64,000 bases of DNA. It comes from Numida meleagris (Eukaryota; Chordata; Aves; Galliformes; Numididae). The stretch covers positions 105,076,990 through 105,140,989 of the forward strand of contig NC_034409.1 of NCBI RefSeq assembly GCF_002078875.1. Reading direction: 5' to 3'. Position 1 is the first letter of the stretch. Every line of letters starts with the position of its first letter. Shown in pieces: positions 25,701 to 36,840 of this stretch. The notes under the pieces are model-generated. The model saw only the letters and a list, made by a program, of their open reading frames with translations. It was not told the DNA's origin and did no database searches. The position numbers and the translations under genes are program-made.

Positions 25701-26468
25701 AAAAAAATGACCTGAATATCTCTGCTTAAACAATACTTCATTTCCAGAAACAGTGATAAAAGTATATCTCGAAAACATGAGCTAAGCGATTTATTTTTCA
25801 CCAGTTGCTGTTGAAGTGAATGAAAAAGGAATGAAAATGAAATCACAGAATCATTAAGGTTGGAAAAATCCTCTAAGATCACCTAGTCCAACTGTTAGCC
25901 CATGCCCACTGACCACATCCCTCAGTGCCACACCTCCATGTTTCTTGAACACCTCCAGGGACAGTGACTCCACCACCTCCCTGGGCAGCCTGTGCCACTG
26001 CCTCACCACTCTTGCTGAGAATAAATTTCTCCTAACATCCAACCTGAACTTGGCACAACTTGAGGCCATTCCCTCTCGTCCTATCGCTGTTATGTGGGAG
26101 AAGAGGCCAACCCCACCTCACCACATCGTCCTTCCAGGTGGCTGTAAAGGAGCAAAGCCAACTGCTCTCGAAGGGAATGAAAAAGAGAATGAAAAAGCCA
26201 CAGCATTCTTCAAGTAGCTGCAAAAGTTGAACTACACAAAATCACTTTATCACATACAACAACTACATCCGTGTAAAATTACTCAGAAATGAGTCAGAAA
26301 AAAATAAAAATAAATAAAAACGCAATCACTGGAAAAAGCGAAGTAGAACTGCTCTTGCCTGAAGACTGTATCTAAGAGGGCATTACTTCAGATACAAACA
26401 ACAGCACTCACCCCGCAGCGGTACACCTTGTTGGCCCGCTTGATCTTGATGTCCAGTGCCGTGCCCAT
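10627..26468 (-). CDS. VPS26C: VPS26C (DSCR3), Retriever subunit, complete in eight exons
   Basis: Arrestin-fold subunit of the Retriever complex (with VPS35L and VPS29). Known role: recycling of SNX17 cargo such as integrins from endosomes, together with the CCC complex. Coding exons on the minus strand: 26412-26468, 18166-18309, 15973-16122, 15299-15379, 12729-12803, 12351-12501, 11873-12025, 10627-10709. All splice sites are GT-AG. The sum is 894 bases: 297 codons plus stop, the length I know for the human protein. The start [16 protein letters not shown] and the end FPLKLCRM match the family throughout. The first intron is about 8.1 kb and carries several CR1 copies. The promoter is a CpG island. 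No break or frameshift was seen. Confidence 0.97.
11873..12025 (-). CDS. VPS26C: VPS26C exon 7 (residues 220-270 and one base)
   Basis: It completes Gly220 and continues [20 protein letters not shown] through [17 protein letters not shown]. This is the most distinctive stretch of the family in the window and identified the gene. The donor is TTG|GTAAGT. Confidence 0.97.
12351..12501 (-). CDS. VPS26C: VPS26C exon 6 (residues 170-219 and one base)
   Basis: Fifty codons plus one base, [20 protein letters not shown] through [10 protein letters not shown], the start of the C-terminal lobe. The acceptor is TTCTTAG and the donor is GTG|GTAAGT. Confidence 0.96.
12729..12803 (-). CDS. VPS26C: VPS26C exon 5 (residues 145-169)
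   Basis: Twenty-five codons, [20 protein letters not shown] then QNVKE, the linker between the two arrestin lobes. The acceptor is CTCTGTAG and the donor is GAG|GTGAGT. Confidence 0.96.
12804..15298 (-). other. VPS26C intron 4
   Basis: About 2.5 kb between exons 4 and 5. It holds no recognised repeat. It contains a possible 24-codon in-frame cassette exon at 13056-13127, listed in the findings and not counted in the CDS. Confidence 0.7.
15299..15379 (-). CDS. VPS26C: VPS26C exon 4 (residues 118-144)
   Basis: Twenty-seven codons, [18 protein letters not shown] through FIVHSL, at the end of the N-terminal arrestin lobe. The acceptor is CTTGCCAG and the donor is CTG|GTAAGT. Confidence 0.96.
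15467..15511. repeat. TG/TA dinucleotide repeat
   Basis: Alternating TGTG and TATA units in VPS26C intron 3-4 space, about 45 bases, imperfect. Confidence 0.9.
15973..16122 (-). CDS. VPS26C: VPS26C exon 3 (residues 68-117)
   Basis: Fifty codons, phase 0, [20 protein letters not shown] through [12 protein letters not shown]. The acceptor is TTTTTGCAG and the donor is CAG|GTAAGG. Confidence 0.97.
17819..17915 (+). mobile_element. CR1 LINE 3' tail in VPS26C intron 2
   Basis: Shows GGTTGGACTGGATGATCTTG, CTTTTCCAATCTAG and the terminal ATTCTATGATTCTGTGATTC octamers. Sense is opposite to VPS26C. Short, 5'-truncated copy. Confidence 0.9.
18166..18309 (-). CDS. VPS26C: VPS26C exon 2 (residues 20-67)
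   Basis: Forty-eight codons, phase 0, [19 protein letters not shown] through [11 protein letters not shown], the first beta strands of the arrestin-like N-domain. The acceptor is CCTATTAG and the donor is AAG|GTAAGA. Confidence 0.97.
20238..20549 (+). mobile_element. CR1 LINE 3' end in VPS26C intron 1
   Basis: Starts ACCTGAAAGGAGGTTGTAGC, passes through CAGGCTGCCCAGGGAGGTGG and GTTGGACTAGGTGATCTTAG, and ends in a short ATGATTCTAT tail. Typical length of a truncated CR1 copy. Confidence 0.95.
23845..23998 (+). mobile_element. CR1 LINE 3' end in VPS26C intron 1
   Basis: GATGCCCCGTCCCTGGAGGC through GATGATCCTTGAGGTCC and two ATTCTATG octamers. A run of eight G interrupts the usual sequence near 23930. 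Confidence 0.92.
24674..24729 (+). mobile_element. CR1 LINE tail fragment
   Basis: Only the last about 55 bases remain: CTTGATGATCTCCAGAGGTC, CCTTCTAACCCC, GTGATTCTGTG. Confidence 0.75.
25841..26174 (-). mobile_element. CR1 LINE 3' end with long flanking duplication
   Basis: Reverse CR1: it starts on the plus strand with TCACAGAATCATTAAGGTTG and runs through TGGGCAGCCTGTGCCACTGC. GAATGAAAAAG-rich 23-base near-duplicates flank it at 25818-25840 and 26175-26197. Confidence 0.93.
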
Positions 26469-26800
26469 CGCTCCCTGACGGGACGGGAGCGGCCCCAGCG
26501 GGAGTAAACCCAGCCCCGCTCACCGGCTTCCGCCCGCGGGGCTTGGGGGCAGCGGGCGCCGCCAACATCCGGGGCTCCGCGACGTCATCTCTCGGCTCGT
26601 GACTCCGTTTCCCGCCCCGCCCCGCCCCGCCCCGCCCGCTTCCTGGCAGCGGGGAGCGGCCCTAACGGTCGGGTTTGGCGCGGCCTGGGCGGGCTCTTGC
26701 CTGCGCAGCCGTTGTGGCGCTGCTGAGGGGTCCGCCCCCTCGGCGGGAACTGGGCGGGAGAGGCGAGGGGAAGCCCGGGACCGAGGGGAGTCGCCTGACT
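26400..26800 (-). promoter_or_regulatory. VPS26C: VPS26C CpG-island promoter
   Basis: Sharp rise in G+C and CpG around the first exon. Four tandem CCCCG units at about 26613-26636 form GC boxes of the Sp1 type. A CRE-like GACGTCAT lies at 26581-26588, about 115 bases upstream of the start codon. No TATA box was seen. The transcription start is probably between the GC boxes and the ATG. Divergent transcription to the right is possible, but no gene is visible there. Confidence 0.75.
26412..26468 (-). CDS. VPS26C: VPS26C exon 1 (residues 1-19)
   Basis: The ATG is at 26468-26466, inside a CpG island. It encodes [19 protein letters not shown] and ends in phase 0 at GGG|GTGAGT. Known orthologues start the same way, apart from the last residues next to the splice site. 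Confidence 0.95.
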
Positions 26801-27081
26801 GCGTTGCTCTGAAAGGAATTCTAGTCTTAAGGAAAACACAAAGAGCTTATAAATAAATATGCAAGGACTGGAGTTGTCTCTGTTACAGTTATGCATACAA
26901 TTCAGCCCACTGGATTTCATAATGTGTGCGGCCTTCACCCTGAAAGTTGTCAGCAATTTGTTTTATGAATTTAAGAAAGCAATGCCTTGCAAAATATAGT
27001 TAGAAAATCTGTATGAAAAGAAAAAAAAAATGAAGCAGAGAAATATCTGGTGGATGTTAGAGGCTAACAACTAATGAAGTG

Positions 27082-27619
27082 ATTGTCCAGCTCTGTGCTG
27101 CACTGGTGTGGCCTCACCTTGGGTACTGTGCACAGTTCTGCGTGCCACAGTACAAAAGGGACAAAAAGCTGTTAGCATCCAAAGGAGGGCTGCAAAGATG
27201 GGGAAGGGTCTGAGGGCATGGTGTGTGAGGGGCAGCTGGGGCCCCTCAGTCTGTCCAGCCCAGAGCAGAGTTGCTGAGGGGAGGCCTCATGGCGGCTGCA
27301 GCTCCTCACAGGGAGCGGAGGGGCAGCGCTGAGCTCTGCTCTCTGGTGACAGTGACAGGGCCCCGGGGAACGGCATGGAGCTGCGCCAGGGGAGGGGCAG
27401 CTGGGAGTTAGGGAAAGGGTCTGCACCGGAGGGTGGTGGTGGGCATGGAACAGGCTGCCCAGGGCAGTGGGTGCGGCTCCAAGCGCCAGAGTTCAAGGGG
27501 CATTTGGACACTGCTCTCAGAATTAGAGTCTGAATTTTGAGTTGTCCTGTGTGGAACCCAGAGCTGGACTTAGTTATCCTTATGGGTCCCTTCCAACTGG
27601 GGATGTTCTATGGCTCTAA
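27082..27619 (+). mobile_element. CR1 LINE 3' end, GC-rich copy
   Basis: From GCACTGGTGTGGCCTCACCT through GGAACAGGCTGCCCAGGGCA to CCCTTCCAACTGGGGATGTT. It covers the end of the reverse transcriptase ORF and the 3' UTR. The frame is broken and G+C is higher than in neighbouring copies, suggesting a different CR1 subfamily. Confidence 0.88.
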
Positions 27620-27985
27620 TGCATGTGGCCATACATCAGCACTGAGGGAAATTGTTAAACCTCTCACAGATGTGGAGTACAAATGGTTAATTCATACAAT
27701 TTCAGTGGGTCCAGGACTCATCCGCCAATGGTATCTCCAGTCCCAAAGGAAATCTACAAAGCGTGAATCCGAAGCATTCAACTGAGATGTGGCAAACACA
27801 GACCTTACCAGCCTCAGAGACATAACACCATTATTTCCTCATCTTACATGATGGGAGCTTTTTCATTCACTCTTAAACTATTTTGTTGGTGGCAGAGGTG
27901 GAGAGGAATTGTGATAGTTTTTCTGAGTACTAGCAAGGAAAATGAGAACCACTGAGATCCTAAACAAAAAAAAAATCTGGAGATG

Positions 27986-28160
27986 GAATCACAGACTCAC
28001 AGAATATCCTGAGCTGGAAGGGGACCCACAAGGATCAAGAAGTCCAGCTCCTGGCTCCACACAGCACCACCCAAAATTCCAACCTTATATCTGAGAGTGT
28101 CGTCCAAATGCTCCCTGAGCTCCATCAGCTTGGTGCTCTGACCACTGCTCTGGGGAGGCA
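27986..28160 (-). mobile_element. CR1 LINE 3' fragment, reverse
   Basis: The plus strand shows AATCACAGACTCACAGAATA, GAGCTGGAAGGGGACCCACA and AAGTCCAGCTCCTGGCTCC, complementary to a CR1 tail of a divergent subfamily. Confidence 0.85.
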
Positions 28161-30833
28161 GCTGTGGTGAGCAGGCTTTACAGTAAATGACATGGATGTA
28201 GTGCGTGGGTGGAAGGTAAAGACATTTTTCTGTGGACGTGTCTTCCAATAAGGCTTTAGGTGGCCTGGAATAGAGAATCATGGAGCTGCTCATTGGTGAT
28301 ATCATGAATTTTTGAAGTCTGAATGCTAGGGCTGGTTTTCATCACCTGAGCTTCTAGTTAGTATTATTTATTGCTATTCTTGTTGAAAATTGATAAATAA
28401 TTCTTGAAGGCATTTGAGAATGAATAAGCATTCAAAGAATTCTGAAGTCATCTTTATTTAAATTTTATTGCCTTAGTATAAATAATTGTCCTTTTTTAGT
28501 TATTGGTATTTAGAAGATACATTTTGTTAGATTCACATAGCTCAAAAAATAAATATAAGGCTGGAGGTACCATGTCCTAGCAACAGCATGCAGAGATCAT
28601 TCCTGAGCACACATGGGCTCTAAAATGGCAGGAGGGAAACACTCAAGTGACATGAAGAGGGTGCAAAGCTCCAAGTCTGTGTTTAGGCCTCCCAGCCATA
28701 CGAAGCCAAGAAGATTGTTCTGGCCTATTCCCTCTCACCCGTGTGCATGCTTTAGTGCTAAAACTGATACTGTAATAAGGAAGAAGACCACGTAAACACT
28801 ATGCCACCTGTGCTGCTTAAGTGCTTATGGAAAGCATGGCCAAACAAACAAAACCCAACAAAACAGTAGGCACTTGTAATTAGCAGCATCTTTTGTTCTG
28901 GGGAAAGAGGTGAGACAGCTGTCATTAAACATTCTCCAGAGTGTTTGTTTCGAAGACACAATCTAAAAGCTCAGAGAAAGGAACATTTAGTTACAAAGTA
29001 TTAGTACTGGCCTTCATAGCCAGTTACTGTTGCTAGTCAGTGTGAGACAAGTGGAAAAGGACCTTTTTTTCTATTTCTTTTTTACCCTGACAAAGAAGAA
29101 TTCAAAAGAAAAGAGTATTTGCCCAGACAGTGCAGTCGTCTTCAGAGTATGAGGATTTTCTGCCATCGCTTTCACAATCAAGTATTTATCATCCTTAGGA
29201 AACTTTTTTGAAGGTACTTCAGTTACTCATTTCTAGGAACTGAAGTCTCATGTCCAGAAAAAGCTCCCGTTGGTACAAGCTGTAGCTGCCCTCCTGCCTA
29301 GCAACAAAGATCATCACAAACAAATCTGTCTGGATCACCCTGGCTCCCAATGAATGCAGTGCCCAAATACGGTCTCTGTATCAATAGTTCAGCAAGCACA
29401 CTTTGTGCAATTCTTCTAGCCAGCGTTGGATGATAGCTCCTTCCTGACTGCAGTCTCTGATTCGAGGTATGTTATGTTGGACTAGTGAGGCTGGTGGCTA
29501 AAAAGATCTGCAGATGTGGTCATCAGTGTTTCTAAATGTCTGGGCTGAGTTAATACTAGTTAGAACAATTATAGATGCTTTGGTCTGTTTGGAGCCAAAT
29601 ACCATCCTCATCTCCTCAATTCACATTTCCAAAATCTGAAATCAATTTTTAATGTTTCTTTCTTTTAATTGCCCTTTCTCCTTTTTAACCAGTTTTATCC
29701 ACAGATTAGGAGAAAACAAAACAAAACAAAGAAACAATAACAAAAAACAGGGTTCATCATAGTCTAATCCAGCTCTTTGAGGGGAAGATTGTGAGTCCCC
29801 AGGCGATCATCTCCTATGTTATTGGTTTCTGTCATGCTACTAGCTATAGCCATAACCATATTAATTTATAAGAACTGATTTCTTCTGATTGATCAAAGTC
29901 GTAAATTTTCTCTACCAAATGTGTTACGTACCTCATAGGGAATAATTTCAAAACTTTCAGGAAAATGAGTGACAGTTCAATCTTTAGAGCAAAGGCTTGA
30001 AATTTGGCAGGGAGTCCTCTCATTGTCAGGGGTTGCTTCTTCTGTCCACTTGAAAAATCCATTCCAAATTTGGACAAATGATGAGACTGAAAATTTTAGG
30101 CTTTTTTTCAGCCAGTGGGAGGTACTTCAGAGAGCTGCAGCTTTGTACACACCAACCACCTCCAATCTGGAAGTGCTGGAGTGATGAAAAGGGAAAAAGG
30201 GATATGGGGCTACTTGAGGGATTATTGCTGCCTACAGCCAGGGCACCTCTCAACACGCCTTGGCTGTCAGCCAGCACTCCTGGTGCCCGGGACAAAGCAA
30301 GTGGCTATCTCCTGGGCGCCGGTCCTGCCACATGAAGATAACAACTGGTATTGTTCACAGTCAACTTATCAGCAGTGGTCCATGATGGAGATAAAGATAT
30401 TCTCGTCCAACAGATGAGCGTGGCAACCACTGCTATTCCATATAGCAGAATTTGGGAGGGCTTTTTGTTACTTTCCTCACTTTCTAGGAATTCCTAGGTA
30501 CAAGTAAAGCTCAAGAGAAAGAATGATAGGTTTGGTAATTATAAAGTTAAGATTACTCTGCGGTCTTCAGGTGCTCTCTGTATATGCATTTTAATGAAAA
30601 AATCATTCTAAATATTTCTGTTCCTCAAAATAGTTCTTTTATTACTCCTTCCCACTCTCTTTTTTAAAACAGTTTTATTTAGGAGACAGGAATTGATTTA
30701 GGAACATAGAAGCTACTGTCACGAGACAGCTCTTTATTACTTAATTCATATCACTGTTACTGATGTTGGTTCCTGCAGTGCTGCATTCAGCTACAAGAAT
30801 AAAATTAAATACTCTGTTTATTCCTGGTTGTTT

Positions 30834-30867
30834 TTGTTTGTTTGTTTGTTTGTTTGTTTGTTTGTTT
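30834..30867. repeat. (TTTG)n microsatellite
   Basis: About eight TTTG units, intergenic. Confidence 0.95.
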
Positions 30868-32549
30868 TCACAAAGAACTAGTCTAAAAATGCTTGAAGTC
30901 ATATTGGATATCATTCTACTTGCAGAATTAGCCAAATGCAAACTTGAATTTGAACTTCAATCATTTTTTTTAAGTTTTGTTGACCCTGCACGAGGACCAA
31001 ACTAGAAGAACTCCGTACAAAGTGAGTCTAAACTGAAAGCAAATGAAAAAATACATTAAATTCAGTAGAATGGTACATGCATTTGTTTTAACTGACCTTA
31101 AAATATTATTTTAAGAAATATGTTTAAATTGTTCAGAATAACCAGACTTGTATATATGCATCAACACAAGGCTGAAATTTCTGCATTAATGTGTATCACA
31201 TTACTGTATTTGTAACTTGAAATAAAATTTAAATGCTTTTGCCTATAGAACAGCAGTATACTTAAGGAATTTAGTGGAAGAATTTGTGCGGGTAGTACAA
31301 AATCATACTTGAAAGTTCACTAGCTGTCATCAGAAGAATACAGAATACACACTGCTGAAAGAGATGGTTAAGTCTAATAAAAGAGTTATTACAAATATTC
31401 ATTTATTAAATAATTTTTGCTTGCTTTATGGAAGCATATGCTTGATAAACTGAAAAAAAACGTAGACCCCAAGGGTGGAAAAGCCATTCTCTGCTTCAAA
31501 GAAGCACAAAAGAGCTGTACCTGATCCACTAAACAACATGGAGCATATTTAAATTCATTATCTTTGGTGCAGAAATCATACCAAACCCCCTCATCACATA
31601 ACATAAGTGTTTGGTAGGGCTCCTGAATGCTTCAGAAACAAGGAAGATAATGAAAGAGAAAAATCTTTATACCACATAGGAGCTATATACACATTAAATT
31701 GTAACCACGTTTTCTGCAACACTTGCCATTGCACAGAAAGTCATTTTTCATTAAAAGTTATCCTTTAAAGTTTATCTGGCTTAGAAGAACTGTGCATGGA
31801 TATAGACAAGAAAAGGCTGTAGAAGGCTAGTCAATGAAACTCAGTAGAAGAAAAGTCCATATAGAAGGTTCTAAAGAAAGCCAGATAATACATAAAGTTA
31901 AAATTAAAAGAAGAAAAAACGAAGTGCTCAAAGACTAGCAAACAATAGACATAAAAAAAGTTGAAGGAGGTGTGTGTACATCCATTGTACTTATCAGTTA
32001 GAGGGCCATACTCAGCTACTAGGCAGCAAGAAAGATGAGATTCTGTGCTATTTAAATCATTAGAGCTATTTTGTGATAACTTCAGTAGGCAGCACGATGA
32101 GCACAAGCACTCCTCTACAAGGGGTAAAAACATTGCAAGCTGATCAGTCACAGGAAATGTGGGGGTATTTATTGTGTCAGGTGACAAGGCAGTGCTGGAA
32201 GCGGAGGTGTTGAAAAAAACAGGAAATAGTTAAACACAGTTAATTCCATAAACTGGATAATATTTATCTATGAATACTGAAGGTTTTTAAGAACCAAGTA
32301 ACAACTTTTCCACCAAATATGCATCATTTTTAACAGAATTACCTCAAATTAAATGTGATTAGCTTGTTTAAAAAAAGGGCTAGACCTGACTGAAAATTAC
32401 ACTGAGCTTTACTCCTCTCTCAAAAATGTTAGGAAATATGGAAAATGACATTATGGAACATGTGGGGGGTGACAACCAACACTGTATAAAAGAAAACAGG
32501 CTTTTATATCTGATTCAGAAATTCAATTATTTTTCAAGAGTCCAGTAGG

Positions 32550-33105
32550 TTTGCCCCTGTACTCTGCATTGGTGAGGCCTCACCTCGAGTACTGTGTTCA
32601 GTTTTGGGCACTTCAGTACAGAAAGGACATTGAGTTGCTGGAGCAGGTCCAAAGAAGGGCAACAAGGCTGGTGAAGGGCTTGGAGAATATGCCCTATGAG
32701 GAGCGACTAAAGGAACTGGGGCTGTTTAGTCTGGAGAAGAGGAGGCTGAAGGGAGACCTCATTGCTCTCTTCAAATATGTGAAAGGTGGTTGCAGTGAGA
32801 GCGGGGCTGGTCTCTTCTCACTGGTGACAGGTGACAGGACAAGGGGAAATGGCCTCAAGTTGCACCAGGGGAGGTTTAGGCTGGATATCAGGAAAAACTT
32901 CGTTGCAGAAAGGGTTGTTAAGCACTGGAACAGGCTCCTCAGGGAAGTGGTTGAGTCACCAACCCTGAATGTGTTTAAAAACCATTTGGATGTGGTGCTC
33001 AGGGACATGATTTAGCGGTGGGTTGTTAGAGCAGTATGGTTAGGTTGTGGTTGGACTTGATGATCTTGAAGGTCCTTTCCAACCTGAGCAATTCTATGAT
33101 TCTAA
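32550..33105 (+). mobile_element. CR1 LINE 3' end with open reverse-transcriptase C-terminus
   Basis: A 5'-truncated but well-kept copy. Positions 32551-33015 are open for 154 codons and encode the C-terminal end of CR1 ORF2: motifs [31 protein letters not shown] and [18 protein letters not shown] stop, the 3' UTR and an ATTCTATGATTC tail follow. It lacks the catalytic core and cannot be active. The intact frame suggests a fairly recent insertion. Confidence 0.95.
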
Positions 33106-33296
33106 AGCAAATAGCATCAGGCAATAAGAAGTACTTTAGAATCAGATAGCAAACTGTAAAAATAAATTACAATTTTTTTGTAGTGCAAAACGTTAATAGT
33201 GGGTATTGTGAGATCCTGTACAATGATGTAACATTTTTTTCTCAGAATAAAAGAACTTCTGTTTTTTCCCAATTTTTAAGTTGACAGACACATTAT

Positions 33297-33849
33297 TGTC
33301 AACAGTTTATGGGCTGGTTCAGCCCGGTTCCATGACTACTGGGGCGGGGGACCCACAGGCCCACACCCCAGGAAAAGGAAAAGGGAAAAAGGGTAGGGAG
33401 ATGGGCCTAAAAACAAAACAGCGGCAACGGTCTGAGGAGAAACAAACTAATTTACTAAATAAGATATCAGAATGCAAAATAACACACTATAATACAATAG
33501 AATTACAATTTAAGCTAATAAATCCAATACAATGAGAGAGAGTGTCCAAAATTAAAGTAGGCCTTACTCTAATACTGACGGTGAGACGGCTGGGGAGCGA
33601 GTTGCTGCTGGGACAAGAGATGGGATGAGAAGAGAGCGTCTTGTGATCTGCAAACAGTTTTATCTATCCCTCTGACTGGAAATGGTAACAGAGCAGCAAA
33701 GTCCCCTGGGAAATGTAGTTCTTCTGAGGACCAGGTACCCAGAACTATCCACAATCCACGGAACTGGAGCATTAACTCTTTAGCTCCCAGTACACTACAT
33801 GATGCTATGATGTGGAATACCAATAACCAAAAATCATAAACCCATGACA
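33297..33849 (-). mobile_element. Solo LTR of an ERVL-like endogenous retrovirus
   Basis: A 553-bp unit bounded by TG and CA with inverted ends TGTC/GACA. Exact 5-bp direct repeats ATTAT flank it at 33292-33296 and 33850-33854. A 5-bp duplication fits the ERVL class. There is no internal viral sequence, so two LTRs have probably recombined. Family name not assigned. Confidence 0.9.
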
Positions 33850-33935
33850 ATTATTTATTGCAAAGGCAGCGGCTCTGACATTCACCCAGGTTCTTTTCAT
33901 TATTTCCGTTGTACACAAGATGCAGATTTGTCCTA

Positions 33936-34007
33936 TGTGGAGCCAGGAGTTGGACTCAGTGATCCTCATGGGTCCCTTCCAACTCGGGATATTCTACAGC
34001 TCTATGG
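33936..34007 (+). mobile_element. CR1 LINE tail fragment next to the solo LTR
   Basis: GAGTTGGACTCAGTGATCCT, GGGTCCCTTCCAACTCGGGA, ATTCTACAGCTCTATGG. Short 3' end, about 85 bases from the LTR. Confidence 0.85.
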
Positions 34008-34949
34008 AAACATCCGCAATCACTAAACATCACAAAATCGTTGCTCAAAGTGTACCTGGGAGCTGAGTATTCCCCAACTCTCCGTGGTGTGCTTTCTGAC
34101 AAGTTTCATGGAGATAACAGGATCTTGGATCAATCAACTCATTAGTTTGGTCTAACTTTGTAATTTTGTTACTCTTTTGTTTATTAAGCCCAGTACTTTG
34201 ATCATGGCAGCCAACTGGAGCAGCAGAGATTACCATTTATTTTCCAGGAAACAAGTACATGTTCTTCCTAATATAATATAAACCTCACATTTTACATCAG
34301 CTTGTATAATCAGCAACTTTCACATAGTTATGTTGTGTAGTGGCCTCAAAGGATACTTGTATGTAACAGAACTTTTTCATTAAAAAAAAATAAAATTGAT
34401 GTGACACTAGAAAAAGAAACAAAAATCAATATCAGTAACAGATACCAATAACCTTGACTGTTTACATTTTTACTGTGATATAGTTTTTTAAACTCCAAAT
34501 CTAAAATCATATTTATGGATTAGTTTTTATCCAGTTATCTTTCTTTCTGCAGTTGGTAGGGATTACTTAAATGGGCCGGCTATTTAATGCTAGTGACTCA
34601 ATATTTGCAGCCATGCTCTTCTGATTGGTGGACTGTGGAACTACTTGAGATAATAAATAGATATTTTTTTAGTTTTCTTCTTGTAAATTAAAAATAAAAC
34701 TATGGAACTTCGTCCCTAAAGTAGATTTTTCCTTTCATATGTTATAGCTATGGTAGCAATGATGTATCACTGCAAAATGTTGAGTGATGCCATGCATTTT
34801 TAATGCCATACTTTTCTTAGTGTTTGGATGGCAATACTTCTAAAATGGGGTAAAGGGAAGCATGGAAATTATACTTCTTAAAGTACAGATGGGTTCACAG
34901 ATTCGGTTACATCAATAGCACAAAGGAGATAAAAAATAAGTTTGCAGAA

Positions 34950-36840
34950 TGACTTGCAGGGCCATGGGAAATCTAAACAAAATGCATCACAAAAAACCCA
35001 AGGTGTCTGGAGAAGGAGGCTTGCCACAGACTGGGTAGGGCCTGTAGACCATCAGGCTGGAAAAAGAATGCTTAGGGAAAACAAGGCCATAGAAAAAACT
35101 ACATTCAAGTTTATGCATCTGTTTTCACACTGCAAGAGCTTAGAGAAACTCATGCCAGCACTTTTCATTATGAGGAATTCAGCAGGCTTATCTCAAATTT
35201 AAATGTGGGGCAGAAGATGTTAGGGAACAAACAAATAAGTGAGACATTGTGGGGACCAGATGGCCTCCACCTGAGAGCTCTAAGAGAAATCAGGCATCTG
35301 AGAGCTGAAGTACTGAAGTGTGTGACCCCGGTTTTAAAACCCCTTTCCCTGGTAACTCAGTAGGGAATGTGCCAGCCATTTTCAGAAATGATTCCAGTGA
35401 AGATGCAGGCAGCTGTATAGAAGTAAGTCTGTTGTGTTGTCCATCTGGGCAAATAAGTATTATCTGTCCTACTTAACAGAATCAATGGACACATATATGA
35501 ATAGAACATGTTGAGGAAGACACAGCACAGCTTTTGTTACATTATGTCACATGTTGCAGATATATAAGTCTTTGGTAGAGTTAACACGTGTGGACAAGGA
35601 GAGCTCCTGTTTGAGGGCTATAGGATTTCCAGTGGCAATGGCAATGAGATCCCTAGACAAAGCTTCATTAAAAAAAAAAAAAAAAGCTTCTATGCAATAA
35701 GAAGAAAAGGGAATGGATCAAAAAATGGCTAAAAGACAGGAAGCAGAATTAAAACAGAAATAAAGGCTGGTTTTCATAGAAGAGGAAGATCACAAGAGGA
35801 GTCTGCAGGGACCTGTGCTGTGACTTGTGCTGCTTAATGTATTCATAAATGATCTGGAAAAAGAGAGTGAGCAGTGAGATATCACAGATTGCTAATGATA
35901 TTAAGCTATTCAGGTAAAGGAAAGTTAGAGGACAAATTGTGATGAAGTTAAAGGAGCAGACTGTGAAGAACTGAAGAACTAAAGAAAGACTTTACAAGAC
36001 TGAGTGACTGGATAATAAAATGACATAAAATGTGATGTAGTTAAATGCAAAGGAGTGCACATAGAAAAAAAAATTACATATACAATGGTGGGCAATAAGC
36101 TGATTCTCCACTCACAAACGAGATCTTTGGGTTCTGATGAATATTTCTCCGAAAACATCCACTCAGTGTTCCCCTGTGTGCAGAAAATGCTTGAAATAGT
36201 TAAGAGTGGAACAGAGAACATTGTAATACATTTGGCCCTGTATCAATCCATAGTACACTGTGCATTGAGCAGTATGTTCAGTCCTTTTCCTTACATCTCA
36301 GAAAGGGCCTAATAGAACTGGAAATAATTCAGAAAAGGTTTGATAAGGACAACTGAAGAAACATACTGGTTCTGCATGACATATATACCTAAAGGCTCTT
36401 CAGTCTGAAAGACAGATGACTGAGGGGAGATGTGACAGAGGTCTATAAAATCACCAGCAGTAGAGAAAAGATGAATATGGAGACACTGTTGCTGTTTTTC
36501 CAAAACAAGTTCAAAGGATATTAACGAAGCTGTTAGGAAGCATGCTCAAAAGAAAGAGTTCTTCACAAGACATTAAGCTGTGGAATTCTTTGCTGCAAAA
36601 CACTATAAGATGTTGCAAGATGTTAAAGGCGTAGGAGTTAAAATCCAACCAGACAAATTAATAGAAGAAAATTCCATTAAATGTAAGGAAGAAAACATCA
36701 CTCATCATCCACACTGCAGAAGCCTCCAAACCACAGAGTAGTGGACACTGGGACTCCTTGGGGACAACACATGTCCCTTTTTCTTAAGCTGGACATACTC
36801 TATTGGCTGTTGCTGGAAACCAGGTACTAAACTAGATGAG
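34950..36840 (+). mobile_element. Old, decayed CR1/L3-like LINE
   Basis: Ordered remnants of the 3' part of a CR1/L3-like element: ATGATCTGGAAAAAGAGAG (35849), TAGTTAAATGCAAAGGAGTG (36038), GACTGAGGGGAGATGTGACA with GAGGTCTATAAAATCAC (36418), TTCTTCACAAGACATTAAGC (36559), and a final GCTGGAAACCAGGTACTAAA with CTAGATGAG. Many indels and stops. Much older than the other CR1 copies; start uncertain. Confidence 0.65.

Larger units (their letters stand above)
18310..26411 (-). other. VPS26C intron 1
   Basis: The 8.1-kb first intron. Content recognised: CR1 copies at 20238-20549, 23845-23998, 24674-24729 and 25841-26174, and homopolymer A runs near 22755 and 24130. No other exon was recognised. 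Confidence 0.75.
26801..32549. other. Intergenic region upstream of VPS26C
   Basis: Apart from the CR1 copies at 27082-27619 and 27986-28160 and the TTTG repeat, I see no gene or RNA. The stretch 30000-30300 looks like an old dispersed repeat, but I could not name it. Confidence 0.6.

Noticed and set aside
32694..33008. 104-codon antisense frame
   Set aside because: Shadow of the CR1 reverse-transcriptase frame on the other strand.
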